Shown in pieces: positions 56,389 through 64,000 of a stretch of 64,000 bases of DNA (the stretch's first letter is position 1; each line of letters opens with the position of its first letter). Both the position numbers and the translations under genes were made by a program. The stretch is from positions 310,001 through 374,000 of the forward strand of contig NZ_JBHTDN010000003.1 in NCBI RefSeq assembly GCF_042666505.1, read 5' to 3'. Below the pieces are notes generated by a model. That model worked only from the letters and a program-made list of their open reading frames with translations. It did no database searches and was not told the origin of the DNA. The DNA comes from Parapedobacter sp042666505 (GTDB lineage Bacteria; Bacteroidota; Bacteroidia; Sphingobacteriales; Sphingobacteriaceae).

Positions 56389-57678
56389 ATGACAACAATC
56401 AGATACATACTTACCATTTGCTGGTTATTGACCAGCGTTTTTGCCGGAGCGCAGGAAGCAGACCTTTCATACGCCAGGCACGTAGTGAAGAAGCTGGCAT
56501 CGCCGGCATTCAACGGTCGTGGCTACCGGAAGGATGGCGACAAAAAGGCGGCCGCATTCATTGCGAAGGCCTTCAGAAAGCAGGGAGTGGAGCCATTATT
56601 CGGCGACTCTTATTATCAACCGTTTGAATTGGGTGCCAACACATTTCCAGGAAAACTTCAGGTATCACTTAATGGCAAAAGTTTGGAACCGGGCGTAGAC
56701 TTTATTGTCTGGTCCGGAAGTCCCGCTGTGAAGGGGCAATTCCCGGTGAATGTCATCAAACGGAGCGATTTATACGGTTCACTGTCGGATGCGCTTCGAC
56801 ATGTAAATTCTACGCATTACCTGCTGATCGACAATCGTAGGGAGGCGGGAGAGTCCAAGGAACTGGCGGAGAAAGCAAATGCTGCGATTTTGCATCTCCG
56901 GAATGCGGATGAACTTGCCTTGCCCGGAGTCATCCTGTGTGACCATGCCAAGCTCACCTGGTCGTCCCAAACCAAGCCGAGCGCCCGGCCGGTGATCTTC
57001 GTAAATCAACCCGCTGTCGACCCGCTGGCGGTTACGTCGGTTGCGCTAAACGTGGAATCGGTTTGGACACCGGACTACGAGACACAAAATGTTGCGGGGA
57101 TTATACGGGGTAAGACGAACCCGGATTCCTTAATTGTGGTATGTGCGCATTATGACCATCTGGGCCGTATGGGTAAGAAAAACTACATTCCGGGTGCCAA
57201 TGACAATGCCAGCGGAACGGCCTTTATCATGGACCTCGCTAGGTATTATGCAGCAAATCCACCGGCATATACGATGGTTTTTATCGCTTTCTCCGGCGAA
57301 GAATCCGGACTTTTGGGATCGAAAGCGTTTGTCAAAAATCCACCGTTTGATCTATCCAGTATCAAATTTTTGATCAATTTTGACATGGTGGGTACCGGAG
57401 AAGATGGGATGACGGTGGTCAATGCGCCGATGTTTCCGGAAGCGTTCAGCAAGCTGATTGCGATTAATAAAGACAAGAATTATTTGAAGGCAATAAATAG
57501 CCGCGGGGAATCCTGTAACAGCGATCATTGCCCATTTTATGAAAAGGGTGTGCCCAGTTTTTTCATTTATACGCACGGAGGGACTGCGGCGTACCATGAC
57601 ATCAACGATCGATACGAGACGCTTCCCTTCACGGCGTTTGCGAATCTCAAACAGTTGATCATCGATTTTTTTGAGTAA
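56389..57678 (+). CDS. M28-family zinc aminopeptidase, secreted
   Basis: This is a 429-residue protein with a signal peptide (ILTICWLLTSVFAGAQ). The M28 di-zinc site is complete: H254 (CAHYDHLG), D272 (GANDNASG), E304/E305 (FSGEESGLLGS), D332 (NFDMVG) and H380 (SDHCPF). The region before H254 holds a PA-like insert (about 100-230). It should remove N-terminal residues from peptides in the periplasm. It starts 12 bases after the CocE-type gene and ends the sigma/FecR/SusCD operon, supporting a peptide-use role. Confidence 0.92.
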   Translation: MTTIRYILTICWLLTSVFAGAQEADLSYARHVVKKLASPAFNGRGYRKDGDKKAAAFIAKAFRKQGVEPLFGDSYYQPFELGANTFPGKLQVSLNGKSLEPGVDFIVWSGSPAVKGQFPVNVIKRSDLYGSLSDALRHVNSTHYLLIDNRREAGESKELAEKANAAILHLRNADELALPGVILCDHAKLTWSSQTKPSARPVIFVNQPAVDPLAVTSVALNVESVWTPDYETQNVAGIIRGKTNPDSLIVVCAHYDHLGRMGKKNYIPGANDNASGTAFIMDLARYYAANPPAYTMVFIAFSGEESGLLGSKAFVKNPPFDLSSIKFLINFDMVGTGEDGMTVVNAPMFPEAFSKLIAINKDKNYLKAINSRGESCNSDHCPFYEKGVPSFFIYTHGGTAAYHDINDRYETLPFTAFANLKQLIIDFFE

Positions 57679-57681
57679 AGA

Positions 57682-58983
57682 TCAGAGCAGCTCCACCAGC
57701 TTTTCAAAAGCCATGCCACGCGAGGCCTTGAGCAAGACCAGTGCACCCTGCACCGGTTGTTTGCGCAGGGCCTCGCTGGCTTCTTCGGTTGTATCGTAAA
57801 ATTCCGCGCCCGTTCGGCGGTGTTGGGCGAATGCCTGGCCGACAAATAACACCCGAGAAGCATTGAGTGAACAGGCTTCGGCGACAACCTTACCGTGTTC
57901 TTCATACGACTCGTTGCCCAACTCAAACATATCACCCAGAATGATCACTTTTTTGTCGGCCTTGAGGACACGCAAGTTTTCCAATGCGGCGGCCATGCTG
58001 CTGGCATTGGCATTGTAATAGTCTCGGATGACGGTGTTATTCGGCGTTTTGGTCAGTTGCGAGCGATTGTTAGCGGGGGCATACCCCGATATTCCCCGAT
58101 TAATTTTTTCAGGCGATAAGCCAAAAAACCGGCCGATGCAGATAGCCGCGAGTACATTTTCGGTGTTATAAGATCCCGTGAGTTGGGTATGAACCGTATG
58201 GGATGCCTGATCTCCGTTTTCTGCCCACCTCACCTCCAAAAGCGGACTGGCTTCGATCAATTGCCCGGTGAGCTGATTGTCGGGCGAAAATCCGTAGGTA
58301 ACTACCTGATCGATCTGACGTGTGGCGGCCATGCCGCGAAGAAACGGATTGTCGGACTGTAAAAATAAGGTGCCTTGACGGCTTGCCAGGTAATCGTATA
58401 GTTCACCTTTCGCTTGCTTAACACCTTCAAAACTACCAAAGCCTTCCAGGTGGGCTTTTCCCACATTGGTGATCAATCCGTGTGTAGGTTGTGCGATTCC
58501 GCAGAGGAACGCGATCTCTCCAACATGGTTGGCGCCCATTTCGATGATCGCCATCTCCGTTTGCGGGCGGATCGACAGGATGCTCAGCGGTACACCGATG
58601 TGGTTGTTTAAGTTTCCCCGGGTTGCATACGTGTCAAACTGCTGCGACAACACGGAATGAATCAGCTCTTTGGTGGTTGTTTTGCCATTGGTGCCCGTAA
58701 TGCCGATCACCGGAATCTGCAACTGGCTTCGATGGTGCCTGGCCAAGTCCTGCAACGCGGTGAGTACGTCCGGAACGAGCAGAAAGCGGTCATCTGCTTG
58801 ATATTGCGCTTCGTCGATAACGACATAAGAAGCGCCCTTTTCGAGGGCTTCGGCAGCGAATGCATTGCCGTTGAACGTATCCCCCTTTAGGGCAAAAAAT
58901 AAACTCTGCGCTTGGATATTGCGCGTATCGGTGCTGATAATCGGATGCGCTAGAAAATAGGAGTATAAGGACGTAGTTTCCAT
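57682..58983 (-). CDS. murF: UDP-N-acetylmuramoyl-tripeptide:D-alanyl-D-alanine ligase
   Basis: This is a 433-residue Mur ligase of the cytoplasmic peptidoglycan pathway; it adds D-Ala-D-Ala to the UDP-MurNAc-tripeptide. The N-terminal substrate domain has SLFFALKGDTFNGNAF, the central ATPase domain GITGTNGKTTTKEL (about residue 95) and EMGANHVGEI, and the C-terminal domain NANASSMAAALENL and ILGDMFELGNESYEEH. Length is normal for MurF. It is convergent with the M28 gene (three-base gap) and divergent from the broken amidase-like gene, so it seems to be a stand-alone housekeeping gene. Confidence 0.95.
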   Translation of the reverse strand: METTSLYSYFLAHPIISTDTRNIQAQSLFFALKGDTFNGNAFAAEALEKGASYVVIDEAQYQADDRFLLVPDVLTALQDLARHHRSQLQIPVIGITGTNGKTTTKELIHSVLSQQFDTYATRGNLNNHIGVPLSILSIRPQTEMAIIEMGANHVGEIAFLCGIAQPTHGLITNVGKAHLEGFGSFEGVKQAKGELYDYLASRQGTLFLQSDNPFLRGMAATRQIDQVVTYGFSPDNQLTGQLIEASPLLEVRWAENGDQASHTVHTQLTGSYNTENVLAAICIGRFFGLSPEKINRGISGYAPANNRSQLTKTPNNTVIRDYYNANASSMAAALENLRVLKADKKVIILGDMFELGNESYEEHGKVVAEACSLNASRVLFVGQAFAQHRRTGAEFYDTTEEASEALRKQPVQGALVLLKASRGMAFEKLVELL

Positions 58984-59015
58984 GGTACAAGTTTACTTAA
59001 AAAGTAGGGAAGTGG

Positions 59016-59030
59016 AAAGTGCGGCACTTT
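59016..59030. repeat. 15-base palindrome between murF and the amidase remnant
   Basis: AAAGTGC and GCACTTT flank a single G. It lies 33 bases upstream of the murF start, in the 202-base divergent gap, and could be an operator or a start-proximal hairpin. No clear TAnnTTTG box was found in this gap. Confidence 0.35.
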
Positions 59031-59185
59031 TTGTGAAAATACATTTTTTTGCAGCATATTTTATTATTGTTGCATAAAAACGCATATTTCTGAATTCTTT
59101 TTTGTAACGTTGTCTAAACCAATTAAACCCATTAAATCGAAGGGAAGACCCATACCGAAATTAAATGGCGTGAAAAGATATAAAT

Positions 59186-59884
59186 ATGCAGAAATCATAC
59201 TTTTTTTTGTTTGTTCTGTTGGTGTTCGGTGGTGCGTTGTCTCATCCGGTTGAAGCGGTCGGTCAGGAAGGTCGTCGCCTAAAGATTGTTTCCGCTGAAA
59301 TGGATAGCTTGGCCATAAATGATTCTGTTGCTTTTTTCCAGGGAATGGCAGATCCATCTGGTCAGCTGTTTTTAAACGGTGAGGAAGTGAAAATTTACGG
59401 TACGTGCGTCTTTGCGGCTCCCTTGTATTTGCAGGAGGGAATGAACGAATTCCAGGTAGCACATGTGTTGGATCGTGATACGATGCAGAGACGATTGGTT
59501 GTGGTTTATCAAAAGCCTACGCGGCCTTCACCTATGGCCGGATTTGCCATCGAATACACCAGATTGTCTTCAGGGGGAGATCTATCGCTGCAACCCGGTG
59601 ATTTGTTACAAGTGGAGATGAAAGCTACTCCTGGAATACAGGCGACTTTCTATAAGGGCATTCCGATGTTCGAAGCGGACTCGACAGAAACAGGCGTAAG
59701 TGGGGTTTATCGCGGCGAATATACCTTGCAGCCATCCGATATGCTTGCCGCCGAAACGCTACCCTTTTCTCTCCACGACCCGAAGACCAAGAAGGTCGTT
59801 CGGGTAGAAAACCGGCAGCGGCTGACAGTGCTTAACCAAGCGCAGTTCGTTGGCGGTCAGTGCGGTAGACCGGCTTGGAAATGA
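59186..59884 (+). pseudogene. Truncated N-acetylmuramoyl-L-alanine-amidase-like gene
   Basis: The frame encodes 232 residues with a signal peptide (FFLFVLLVFGGALSHPVEA). Its body resembles the N-terminal, non-catalytic part of Bacteroidota periplasmic N-acetylmuramoyl-L-alanine amidases (LKIVSAEMDSLAINDSVAFF, GQLFLNGEEVKIYGTCVFAA, later NRQRLTVLNQAQF). The amidase domain that should follow is missing. From about 59840 the in-frame residues lose sense, while another frame reads RSSLAVSAVDRLGNESS up to a TAG at 59913, like the end of a fibronectin type III domain. This looks like a deletion or recombination junction. It could alternatively be a small periplasmic protein in its own right. Confidence 0.55.
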
Positions 59885-59933
59885 GAGTTCCATAGAAACG
59901 TTAATGATTAATTAGTAGACAATTGTGATATAT

Positions 59934-62048
59934 ATGAATAAGCTCATTTATTATGGTTTTTGCTGTTTGGTTGGCTGCATATCGGTCAATCAGGCAGCCG
60001 TGGGCCAGCAACCCACACTCGAAACGCTTACGGCATATCCCTTTCCGTCAGAACTCACTACGGCATCGGAGGGCAATCGCCTGGCAGTGGCAATCAACGA
60101 ACAGGGAAGACGCAACATTTACGTTGCGGAGGCGCCAGGCTTTACCTACCGGAAACTTACCGAATACGACAGCGATCTCGGTGACGAAATCACCAGCCTG
60201 ACCTTGTCGCCGGATGGCAAACAGGTGGTCTTTGTGAAAGGAGGCGATCACGGTGCTTACCTGGAAAGCGTTCCCCGGAATCCAGCCTCGCTAACCACCG
60301 AACCCCGTGTGCAGGTATGGAGCGTACCGTTTGAAGGCGGTACACCGGAATTGCTGGGCGAGGGCGATTATCCGGTTATCCACCCCGATGGCAAACAGGT
60401 GGTGTTTACGCAACGCGACGAGGTGTATCATTGTGCCATAGACGGCAGCACAAAGGCAACGCGGTTGTTTTATGCACGGGGATCAATCAGCGGGCTCCAA
60501 TGGTCGCCGGATGGGCAATCGCTGGCTTTTGTTTCATCCCGGGGCAGCCATTCCCTTATTGGCATTTACCGGCGGGGTGCGGAAACCATCCAATGGATAG
60601 CACCTACCTTTTCACGCGACGCTTCCGTCCGTTGGTCGCCGGACGGTAATCAGGTGGCATTTATCCGCCGGAAGGCATCTGGAGGAGCGCCGGATTCGTT
60701 GCTGGCTCCGGTTATTGATCCTTGGGAGATCTGGGTAGCCAAAGTGGAAACCGGGGCGGCCGAGGCAATTTGGAAAGCGCCGGTGACGCCCCGTGGGGCG
60801 GTACCCACCACCCATGGCGGTACTAACCTGCATTGGATGGGGAAGGGACGTATCGCTTTTGTTTCTTACCACGATGGTTGGCCTCATTTATATAGTGTGC
60901 CAGCGAGCGGAGGCGAGGAACTATTATTGACGCCCGGGAATTTCATGGTTGAGCACGTGAAGCCGTCGCCCGATGGGAATTGGTTGCTGGCCAGCGCAAA
61001 TGCTGGCTCCGACGCAGACGACATCGACCGTCGCCATCTCATCCGTGTACCCGTTGATGAGCCGGCCATGGAGGTCTTGACCCCGGGGAAGGGTATCGAA
61101 ACCTTTCCGGCGGTGACCGGCGACGGTAAACATTTGGTCTTCTTCAGCGCTACCGACCAGCGGCCTACGCTGGTAAGCGTCTTGCCATGGCCTGAACCCA
61201 CTGGAAAGCCGCAATTGCTGGGCGAAGAATTGATTCCGGAAGCATTGGCCTCCGCCAAATTGATAACACCCAAGCGGGTTGAATTCAAGGCCCCCGACGG
61301 GACGACGGTATATGCCCAGCTGTTTGAGCCGGCCGACGCTCCAAAAAAGGCACCGGCAGTTGTGTTCATCCATGGCGGCCCGCAACGGCAGATGTTGCTG
61401 GGATGGCATTACGGTGACTACTACGCCAATACCTACGCCCTTAACCAATACTTGGCAAGCAAGGGATTTGTGGTGTTGTCTGTGAACTATCGGCTGGGGA
61501 TCGGTTATGGGTTCGACTTTCACAAGCCGCTGCAGGCTGGGCGATACGGGGCTTCGGAATACCAGGACATCAAAGCGGCGGGCGAGTGGCTGGCTTCCCA
61601 ACCTCAGGTGGATGCAGACAGGATCGGCGTTTACGGGGGGTCGTACGGTGGTTTTCTGACGGCGTTGGCCTTGGGGAAAGATTCCGATTTATTTGCCGCG
61701 GGGGTGGATATACACGGGGTACACAATTACATCGGACGGATCCCATCGGTTAGCGCTGAACCCGCCCCGGATGCGCAAGCGGCGATCGAAATGGCACGCA
61801 TCTCTTCGCCGGTATCCTATGTGGACACGTGGCGGTCGCCTGTGCTTTTTATCCATGGCGACGATGACGGGAATGTTGATTTCGATCAAACGATCGACCT
61901 GCTGCTGCGGTTGCAGGATAAGCCCGTTGAGATCGAGACGCTGATGATACCCGACGAGACGCACCATTGGATGCGATATGAGCATTTGTTAAACGTAGAT
62001 CGGGCGGTGGCCGACTACCTGGAGAGAAAACTGATAAAAGAAAGATAA
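59934..62048 (+). CDS. S9-family (prolyl-oligopeptidase-type) serine peptidase, exported
   Basis: From the ATG at 59934 (a GTG three codons earlier is less likely) the product has 704 residues and a signal peptide (LIYYGFCCLVGCISVNQAA). Residues about 30-420 form a TolB/PD40-like beta-propeller (LTLSPDGKQVVFVKGGD, LQWSPDGQSLAFVSS). The C-terminal alpha/beta-hydrolase domain has the triad S570 (GGSYGG), D645 (HGDDDGNVDF) and a histidine at 677/678 (DETHHWM). It should cut short peptides in the periplasm. It stands eight bases before the DgcN-like gene and likely feeds it. Confidence 0.92.
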   Translation: MNKLIYYGFCCLVGCISVNQAAVGQQPTLETLTAYPFPSELTTASEGNRLAVAINEQGRRNIYVAEAPGFTYRKLTEYDSDLGDEITSLTLSPDGKQVVFVKGGDHGAYLESVPRNPASLTTEPRVQVWSVPFEGGTPELLGEGDYPVIHPDGKQVVFTQRDEVYHCAIDGSTKATRLFYARGSISGLQWSPDGQSLAFVSSRGSHSLIGIYRRGAETIQWIAPTFSRDASVRWSPDGNQVAFIRRKASGGAPDSLLAPVIDPWEIWVAKVETGAAEAIWKAPVTPRGAVPTTHGGTNLHWMGKGRIAFVSYHDGWPHLYSVPASGGEELLLTPGNFMVEHVKPSPDGNWLLASANAGSDADDIDRRHLIRVPVDEPAMEVLTPGKGIETFPAVTGDGKHLVFFSATDQRPTLVSVLPWPEPTGKPQLLGEELIPEALASAKLITPKRVEFKAPDGTTVYAQLFEPADAPKKAPAVVFIHGGPQRQMLLGWHYGDYYANTYALNQYLASKGFVVLSVNYRLGIGYGFDFHKPLQAGRYGASEYQDIKAAGEWLASQPQVDADRIGVYGGSYGGFLTALALGKDSDLFAAGVDIHGVHNYIGRIPSVSAEPAPDAQAAIEMARISSPVSYVDTWRSPVLFIHGDDDGNVDFDQTIDLLLRLQDKPVEIETLMIPDETHHWMRYEHLLNVDRAVADYLERKLIKER

Positions 62049-62056
62049 TACCATTT

Positions 62057-63127
62057 ATGAAGGAAACAGCAATAATATTGACGGCGGGTATCCTGCACAC
62101 CGGCGATGCAAAAACCGCGCATGGCCTGATTCGCGAAAGCGGGCGGTTTCAGATCATCGGCGTGGTAGATCCCGTCCATGCAGGCAGCGATGCCGGTGAA
62201 GTGCTTGACGGAAAACACCGGCAGATTCCCGTCGTGAAAGACGTCGAAGCCGGTTTGGCCCTAGAACCCACCTATTGTATTGTTGGCGTGGCAACGATAG
62301 GGGGATATTTCCCTCCCGCGATGTTGGATGATATTCGACAGGTTTTGAAGGCAGGCGTTTCCGTAGTAAACGGCCTGCACGACTACTTGACGGAACATCC
62401 GGACGTTGTATCCCTGGCGTCGGCCAGCGGGGCGAAGTTGATTGACATCCGTAAACCTAAGCCGTTCCGCGAGCTGAAGTTTTGGAGTGGTGAAATCCTT
62501 AAGCTCCAAACACCTGTGATTGCGGTGATGGGAACGGACTGTGCCCTCGGCAAACGGACTACCGCCCGGTTGCTTGTTCAAGAAGGACGGCGATCGGGCT
62601 TAAACGTCGAGATGGTGTATACCGGGCAGACCGGCTGGCTGCAGGGTGGTGAATATGGGTTTATCTTTGATTCAACGTTGAATGACTTTGTCTCGGGTGA
62701 GTTGGAAGATGCTATTCTGCAATGTGCGCGGGAGGCGCAGCCCGATGTGATCCTGCTTGAAGGCCAATCCGCATTACGGAATCCCAGTGGCCCCGGAGGC
62801 GCAGAATTTCTGATATCCGGGCAGGCTAAGCACGTCATTCTAGTACACGCACCCAAGCGGCGGTATTATGAACATACGCCCGAGTGGGGCGAAATTCCTT
62901 CGATCGCCTCGGAAATTGAATTGATTGCCCAGTATGGTGCAACGGTCATCGCTTTGGCATTGAATACGGAAGACTGTACGGAGGCGGAGGCACTTGAATG
63001 GAAAGCACAATACCATGCCGAGCTGGGAATCCCTGTTTTGCTTCCATTGGAAGAGGGGTGTGCTGCTGCCATCCCATTGTTAAGGACACTTGCTAATAAA
63101 CCGTTGGATGAACATTACAGCAGTTAG
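62057..63127 (+). CDS. DUF1611 protein, DgcN-like N-acyltransferase
   Basis: The 356-residue cytoplasmic protein has an N-terminal Rossmann-like half (AIILTAGILHTGDAKTAHGL, FQIIGVVDPVHAG) and a C-terminal P-loop half with the nucleotide-binding MGTDCALGKRTTARLL, then ILLEGQSALRNPSGPGGAEF. This is the DUF1611 family. A proteobacterial member, DgcN, acylates D-glutamate and works with the racemase DgcA of the enolase superfamily. Here the next gene, overlapping by 20 bases, is exactly such an enolase-superfamily racemase/epimerase, so the pair may handle D-Glu or D-Glu-containing dipeptides. The reaction in this organism is inferred. Confidence 0.8.
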   Translation: MKETAIILTAGILHTGDAKTAHGLIRESGRFQIIGVVDPVHAGSDAGEVLDGKHRQIPVVKDVEAGLALEPTYCIVGVATIGGYFPPAMLDDIRQVLKAGVSVVNGLHDYLTEHPDVVSLASASGAKLIDIRKPKPFRELKFWSGEILKLQTPVIAVMGTDCALGKRTTARLLVQEGRRSGLNVEMVYTGQTGWLQGGEYGFIFDSTLNDFVSGELEDAILQCAREAQPDVILLEGQSALRNPSGPGGAEFLISGQAKHVILVHAPKRRYYEHTPEWGEIPSIASEIELIAQYGATVIALALNTEDCTEAEALEWKAQYHAELGIPVLLPLEEGCAAAIPLLRTLANKPLDEHYSS

Positions 63128-64000
63128 TTTTGAAAAGCGGTCTTTGCCACTGACACGGCCATATACCATTGCGCGGACAACGGTTTCGGCCGTGGAGATG
63201 GTTTTCGTGAAAATACAGCTGGCCGACGGAACCGTGGGGATCGGATCTGCCAGTACGGACGCTGACGTGGTCGGCGAGTGTGCGGACGATACGATCGCCA
63301 ATCTGGAAAATGGCGGTGCGCAATGGCTGGTCGGAAAGGACATCCGCACGTTTATGGGGCTCATCCGCGAGACGCAGCGGACGTTCCCGCTACAACCCGG
63401 TACACAGGCCGTGATTGATCTAGCCTTACACGACGCGTTCGGTAAATGGATGGGTCTTCCAGTGGTAGACTTTTACGGCCGATACCACGTACAATTGCCG
63501 ACATCGGTTACCATCGGTATAAAAGGGGTTGACGACACGCTGGAAGAAGCACAAGAATATCAGGATCGTGGTTTCCGGGTGCTTAAGGTGAAAACCGGTT
63601 TGGACGTAGCGGAGGATATCGAACGCATTGTGAAGTTGCGTGAGCGTTTCGGTGCCTATTTCGGAATACGTGTAGACGCAAACACCGGCTACACCTTAGC
63701 GCAATTGATCCGCTTTATGGAGGCGACTGCCCCATTGGACGTCGAACTGGTTGAGCAGCCGATGCCCCCGGGCAACGAAGACGCCATCCGCACCTTGCCG
63801 CGGATATTCAGGCAGCGGTTAGCTGCTGACGAGTCGCTCAAAAATGCAGTGTCTGCGGTGGAGTTGTGTGAAGGCGAACCGTATGGGATCTATAACATCA
63901 AATTGATGAAATGCGGCGGGATTACCGGAGCCATGGACATCGCCACAGTGGCCAAACAGCGCGATATTAAACTTTTTTGGGGCTGTAATGACGAGAGCAT
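63108..64000 (+). CDS. L-Ala-D/L-Glu-type dipeptide epimerase / N-acyl-amino-acid racemase, 3' end cut by the window
   Basis: The frame starts at ATG 63108, inside the end of the DUF1611 gene, and is still open at 64000 (297 codons seen). It is an enolase-superfamily enzyme of the muconate-lactonising subgroup: catalytic lysines K160/K162 (LKVKTG) and K265 (IKLMKCGG), metal ligands D190 (VDANTGY), E216 (VEQPMPP) and D241 (ADESL), with nearly the spacing of B. subtilis Ala-Glu epimerase. It ends in view with FWGCNDES, the specificity strand. It should invert the C-alpha of a Glu-containing dipeptide or an N-acyl amino acid such as N-acyl-D-Glu, and is co-translated with the DgcN-like gene. Confidence 0.85.
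   Translation, partial: MNITAVSFEKRSLPLTRPYTIARTTVSAVEMVFVKIQLADGTVGIGSASTDADVVGECADDTIANLENGGAQWLVGKDIRTFMGLIRETQRTFPLQPGTQAVIDLALHDAFGKWMGLPVVDFYGRYHVQLPTSVTIGIKGVDDTLEEAQEYQDRGFRVLKVKTGLDVAEDIERIVKLRERFGAYFGIRVDANTGYTLAQLIRFMEATAPLDVELVEQPMPPGNEDAIRTLPRIFRQRLAADESLKNAVSAVELCEGEPYGIYNIKLMKCGGITGAMDIATVAKQRDIKLFWGCNDES

Noticed and set aside
1..64000. tRNA, rRNA, CRISPR arrays, transposases, integrases, phage genes
   Set aside because: Gaps are short and were read on both strands; none shows such features.

Overview
The window looks like a chromosomal segment of a Bacteroidota bacterium, most likely a member of Sphingobacteriaceae (a Parapedobacter-, Pedobacter- or Olivibacter-like genus; the genus is a guess). 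The grounds are three complete SusC/SusD pairs, two ECF sigma/FecR switches, a DUF1735 plus discoidin lipoprotein, tandem MacB-like permeases of the cytophagal type, and promoter boxes of the TAnnTTTG type. No rRNA, tRNA, CRISPR array, transposase or phage gene was seen. Almost all of the DNA is coding.

Layout. (1) 1-6537, plus strand: the tail of a SusD gene, a Tat-exported Gfo/Idh/MocA oxidoreductase, a large lipoprotein (sugar-dehydrogenase propeller, PKD, cytochrome c, CBM6-like), an NHS-type MFS permease and a second Gfo/Idh/MocA enzyme: a sugar or cyclitol oxidation and import block. (2) 6618-14831, minus strand: sigma factor, FecR, STN-type SusC, SusD and a DUF1735/F5-8C lipoprotein, a classic trans-envelope-signalling glycan locus. 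(3) 15232-17439, minus strand: a lone glycosidase-like lipoprotein with a clear terminator. (4) 18017-38558: SusC, SusD, a heparinase II/III-type lyase and a FadR-type GntR regulator, then a long catabolic operon (class III aminotransferase, GalD-type dehydratase, SDR, ceramidase-like hydrolase, SSS symporter, NRAMP-like carrier, extended SDR, DapA-like aldolase, propeller/cytochrome lipoprotein) with a divergent SMP-30 lactonase. (5) 38590-47063, minus strand: an HlyD-type adaptor and three MacB-like permeases without an ATPase. (6) 47340-57678, plus strand: a second sigma/FecR/SusC/SusD set followed by a CocE/NonD hydrolase and an M28 peptidase, which suggests a peptide or ester substrate. 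(7) 57682-64000: murF on the minus strand, a broken amidase-like gene, an S9 peptidase, a DUF1611 (DgcN-like) protein and the start of an Ala-Glu-type dipeptide epimerase, which suggests use of D-Glu-containing peptides.

Region 4 is the most interesting. Its genes can be read as an extracellular lyase plus oxidative, non-phosphorylative sugar-acid breakdown (dehydrogenase, lactonase, dehydratase, aldolase). The aminotransferase, the ceramidase-like hydrolase and an NRAMP-family carrier without its metal ligands do not fit any pathway I can name. A 35-bp element, 33/35 identical, occurs upstream of the SusC operon and again just after the GntR gene. It combines a GntR-like palindrome with a TATATTTG box and so may tie the two halves together. 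The second copy points across the antisense strand of the lactonase gene.
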